Origin: Neobacillus cucumis
GTDB lineage: Bacteria; Bacillota; Bacilli; Bacillales_B; DSM-18226
Reading direction: 5' to 3'
Length of the DNA stretch: 64,000 nucleotides
NCBI RefSeq assembly: GCF_023715505.1
Contig: NZ_JAMBOH010000027.1
Span: 3,540 to 67,539, forward strand
Shown one piece after another: positions 62,038 through 64,000 of the stretch. The notes beneath the pieces are model-generated. The model was not told where the DNA came from, ran no database searches, and saw only the letters and a list, made by a program, of their open reading frames with translations. The position numbers and the translations under genes were made by a program. The stretch's first letter is position 1, and the number at the start of each line of letters is the position of its first letter.

Positions 62038-63058
62038 GTGCTTTCACTTCCTTCACACTGATGTTCTTCTCGTTGATATACGTTAGTGCCCGAATAACTT
62101 CTTTGTCAGCCCCCTGGAATTCCACGATTAAGTTTCCAAATGGGGTACCTTGAAGTTCGGTAATGTTGCCAAATAAGACATTGATATGGATATCAAATTG
62201 CTTAGCAAGCTCGGAAAGCAGCGGCTGACCGGCCGAAGTGCCGACAAAATTGATTCGAAAAACCTTATTCATCCCTTCGTGTTTTTCAATGACTTTTATG
62301 ATTGAATCTGGAAGCTGATCGTTCATGACAGTGCTGACAAAGTTCTTTGCTGTTTGTGTCTTCGGTGTTGAGAAGACGTCAAATACTGTACCCTCTTCAA
62401 CAATTTTTCCCGCTTCCATGACTGCGACCCGATCGCAGATTTCTCTGATAACCGCCATTTCGTGAGTGATGAGGAGAATGGTAATGTTGTATTCCTGATT
62501 AATCTTTTTCAAAAGCTGTAAAATCGAGCTCGTTGTTTGCGGGTCGAGAGCTGATGTAGCTTCATCACAAAGGAGAATGGATGGCTGGGTTGCCAGCGCC
62601 CTTGCAATCCCAATTCTTTGCTTTTGTCCTCCGGAAAGCTGGTCAGGATAATAGTCGGCTTTGTCAGCTAAGCCAACAAATTCTAATAGTTCCTGAACCC
62701 GCTCTTTGATAATTGCCTTAGGATGCTTATCAAGCATGAGGGGCATTGCCACGTTTGCAAAGACTGTTTTAGAGTTTAATAGATTAAAATGTTGGAAGAC
62801 CATCCCGATGTTTTTCTTAATCTTCCGGACTTCTTTTACAGAAAGAGCGGTGAGGTCATGACCATCGACAATTACTTTTCCGGATGTCGGACGCTCCAGT
62901 AAGTTTACACAGCGGATTAGTGAGCTTTTACCCGCACCACTGAATCCAATGACACCGAATATCTCCCCTTTATTTATTTTCAAATCAATTCCATTCAACG
63001 CGGCCACCTGTTGGCCGCTACTTTCATAAATCTTCTTCAGATTCTGAAACTCAATCAT
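62027..63058 (-). CDS. metN: Methionine ABC transporter ATPase
   Basis: 343 residues from ATG 63058 (AAAGGAGAT upstream). Walker A GFSGAGKSS, ABC signature LSGGQKQR, Walker B ILLCDEATSALD, H-loop LLITHE. The C-terminal ~100 residues are the NIL domain that binds methionine and shuts the transporter down when the cell has enough. First gene of the operon behind two SAM-I riboswitches. Confidence 0.97.
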   Translation of the reverse strand: MIEFQNLKKIYESSGQQVAALNGIDLKINKGEIFGVIGFSGAGKSSLIRCVNLLERPTSGKVIVDGHDLTALSVKEVRKIKKNIGMVFQHFNLLNSKTVFANVAMPLMLDKHPKAIIKERVQELLEFVGLADKADYYPDQLSGGQKQRIGIARALATQPSILLCDEATSALDPQTTSSILQLLKKINQEYNITILLITHEMAVIREICDRVAVMEAGKIVEEGTVFDVFSTPKTQTAKNFVSTVMNDQLPDSIIKVIEKHEGMNKVFRINFVGTSAGQPLLSELAKQFDIHINVLFGNITELQGTPFGNLIVEFQGADKEVIRALTYINEKNISVKEVKAHAS

Positions 63059-63157
63059 GTTGTCAATCTCCTTTGTGGGAAGTATCCCTTTATGTAAAAC
63101 TTCAAGCAGTGGGTGATAAAGCCTTTCTCGATAAGAATATTATTTAATAAATAAAAA

Positions 63158-63307
63158 CCCTCTTCAAAAATAAGAAGAGGGCGAATGAAAATAATTGGAG
63201 ATCCTCTTCTTATCTTTCAAGTCACACTTGCTGGAATTGGCACAGAATCAGAATGATTTCCGCTGCCGAGGTTTCATAGGGCCAGTCCCTCCGCCTCTCT
63301 CGATAAG
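63158..63307 (-). promoter_or_regulatory. SAM-I riboswitch, downstream copy, with terminator
   Basis: Aptamer 63209-63307: P1 CTTATC / GATAAG, GAGGGACTGGCCCTATGAAA, CCTCGGCAGC, TGTGCCAATTCCAGCA. Terminator CCCTCTTC..GAAGAGGG (63158-63181) followed by T. A leftover of the 5' part of a further copy (TAATATTCTTATCGAGA, about 63126-63143) follows it. Confidence 0.95.
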
Positions 63308-63324
63308 AATATTATTAAATTAAA

Positions 63325-63484
63325 AATAAAAAACCCTCTTCAAAGATAAGAAGAGGGCGAATGAAAATAATTGGGGATCCTCTTCTTATCTTTCAAGTCA
63401 CACTTGCTGGAATTGGCACAGAATCAGAATGATTTCCGCTGCCGAGGTTTCGTAGGGCCAGTCCCTCCACCTCTCTGGATAAGA
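63325..63484 (-). promoter_or_regulatory. SAM-I riboswitch, upstream copy, with terminator
   Basis: Aptamer 63384-63484, nearly identical to the downstream copy (two or three base changes); terminator CCCTCTTC..GAAGAGGG (63334-63357) then TTTTTT. The repeat period is about 176 bp. Both aptamers look functional. Confidence 0.95.
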
Positions 63485-63875
63485 AAGTTTTTAATTTATT
63501 CATTTTTTTAACTTGTTTATTAATTTATCGTAATATAGTAAAAATGTCTAGGACTTTTTTTAAAAAAATTTTTGGTGCTTGTTTTGACATAGTGAATTAA
63601 TCATGGCAACCAATCAAAAAGGAGTAGCGGGAGACTGACCCCGCCACGCCAAAAACATTCTAAATTCCTAACAGATGCTAAATCTCTATATCGGTTACCT
63701 GCGTCTATGTAACTGACGGAAAGGAAGAAGGCATGCTTATTAGGGTATGGCCTTTTTTTCTTAAAAAATTCCAGAAAGGGGAGTTCAATCTTTCATTCAA
63801 CGTGATTCATAATTTCACCTACTATTTAAACTTTTTTGTCAATGACCAACTACAAAAGAATTCAAAATTATTTAC
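63485..63875. other. Upstream region of the met operon
   Basis: AT-rich; must hold the met promoter (on the minus strand TAGACA-N17-TAAATT near 63510-63560 is one weak candidate). A 61-codon plus-strand frame at 63733-63918 lacks support. Confidence 0.4.
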
Positions 63876-64000
63876 TCAACTTTCGCAGACTGAAATAGGC
63901 AGGTATGCCTTGATATAGTTAGGCAAGCCCGCGATCCATTGCTGTAGTTGACTTTTAATTAACTTTTGAATCTTTTTGTTACTCTCTTTAAGGGTATCTT
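63876..64000 (-). CDS. C-terminal end of a gene continuing outside the window
   Basis: Minus-strand frame open from the window edge to TGA 63876-63878: SNKKIQKLIKSQLQQWIAGL then PNYIKAYLPISVCES. 40 residues are visible. I cannot identify it; it could be an intact gene or a remnant. Confidence 0.35.
   Translation of the reverse strand, partial: DTLKESNKKIQKLIKSQLQQWIAGLPNYIKAYLPISVCES

Noticed and set aside
63733..63918. 61-codon plus-strand frame at the right edge
   Set aside because: No clear SD, AT-driven composition (Phe/Leu/Asn) and overlap with a minus-strand frame entering from the edge.

Overview
The window reads as chromosomal DNA of a low-GC, endospore-forming Bacillaceae (Bacillus, Neobacillus or a near relative). 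The signs are AGGAGG ribosome binding sites, frequent TTG and GTG starts, YjcZ-, YvrJ-, DUF1659- and DUF2922-type small proteins, LicT antitermination sites, SAM-I riboswitches and CcpA cre sites. No tRNA, rRNA, CRISPR array, intact transposase or intact prophage is visible. Much of the window is accessory: it holds many decayed genes and several families of dispersed repeats.

Layout. 1-10.1 kb: cell-surface and secreted proteins (an Ig-like repeat protein, an M30-type metalloprotease with Ig-like tails, an SH3/L,D-transpeptidase-like protein plus a decayed copy of it, a PfpI-like protein, a PHB-depolymerase-type esterase). 10.1-15.9 kb: accessory stretch with a 52-bp tandem array, a DnaD-domain protein, a DUF1659/DUF2922 cassette, a ~420-bp interspersed repeat and a broken DUF805 gene. 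15.9-19 kb: amtB followed by a broken glnK and a scar of three gene fragments. 19-28.2 kb: HxlR regulator, two aldo/keto reductases, an SDR remnant, a drug-efflux MFS, and a Baeyer-Villiger monooxygenase/esterase pair with a divergent LuxR regulator that seems to start at ATT. 28.3-32.8 kb: a sugar or polyol locus (permease, TIM-barrel isomerase, RpiR regulator, PfkB kinase). 32.9-42 kb: a cell-wall amidase, a lipoprotein, a second DUF1659/DUF2922/YvrJ cassette, VanZ, glgC, a Nudix hydrolase, a manA remnant and a DUF6241 protein.

42-50.8 kb is the most interesting part. A 1,117-residue fusion (GH18-like, NodB deacetylase, membrane GT2) looks like a one-protein version of a PNAG-type polysaccharide machine. 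LCP-family ligases lie on both sides of it. On the opposite strand just upstream is a c-di-GMP (GEMM-I) riboswitch that drives a 33-residue CxxC protein, and a paralogue of that small protein follows the synthase. Two tiny transcription units in the window (20-aa and 37-aa ORFs) have sigma-A promoters with a cre site inside the spacer.

51-56.8 kb: a beta-glucoside operon (PTS, 6-phospho-beta-glucosidase, licT) plus a dehydrogenase gene, each unit led by its own LicT RAT/terminator, the PTS promoter also overlapping a cre. 56.8-59.2 kb: small genes, remnants and a second 52-bp array. 59.2-63.5 kb: metN-metP-metQ and an M20 amidohydrolase behind two tandem SAM-I riboswitches. A short palindromic REP-like element (core GGGGACGGTTCTCATGCTTC) recurs about 20 times between genes throughout.
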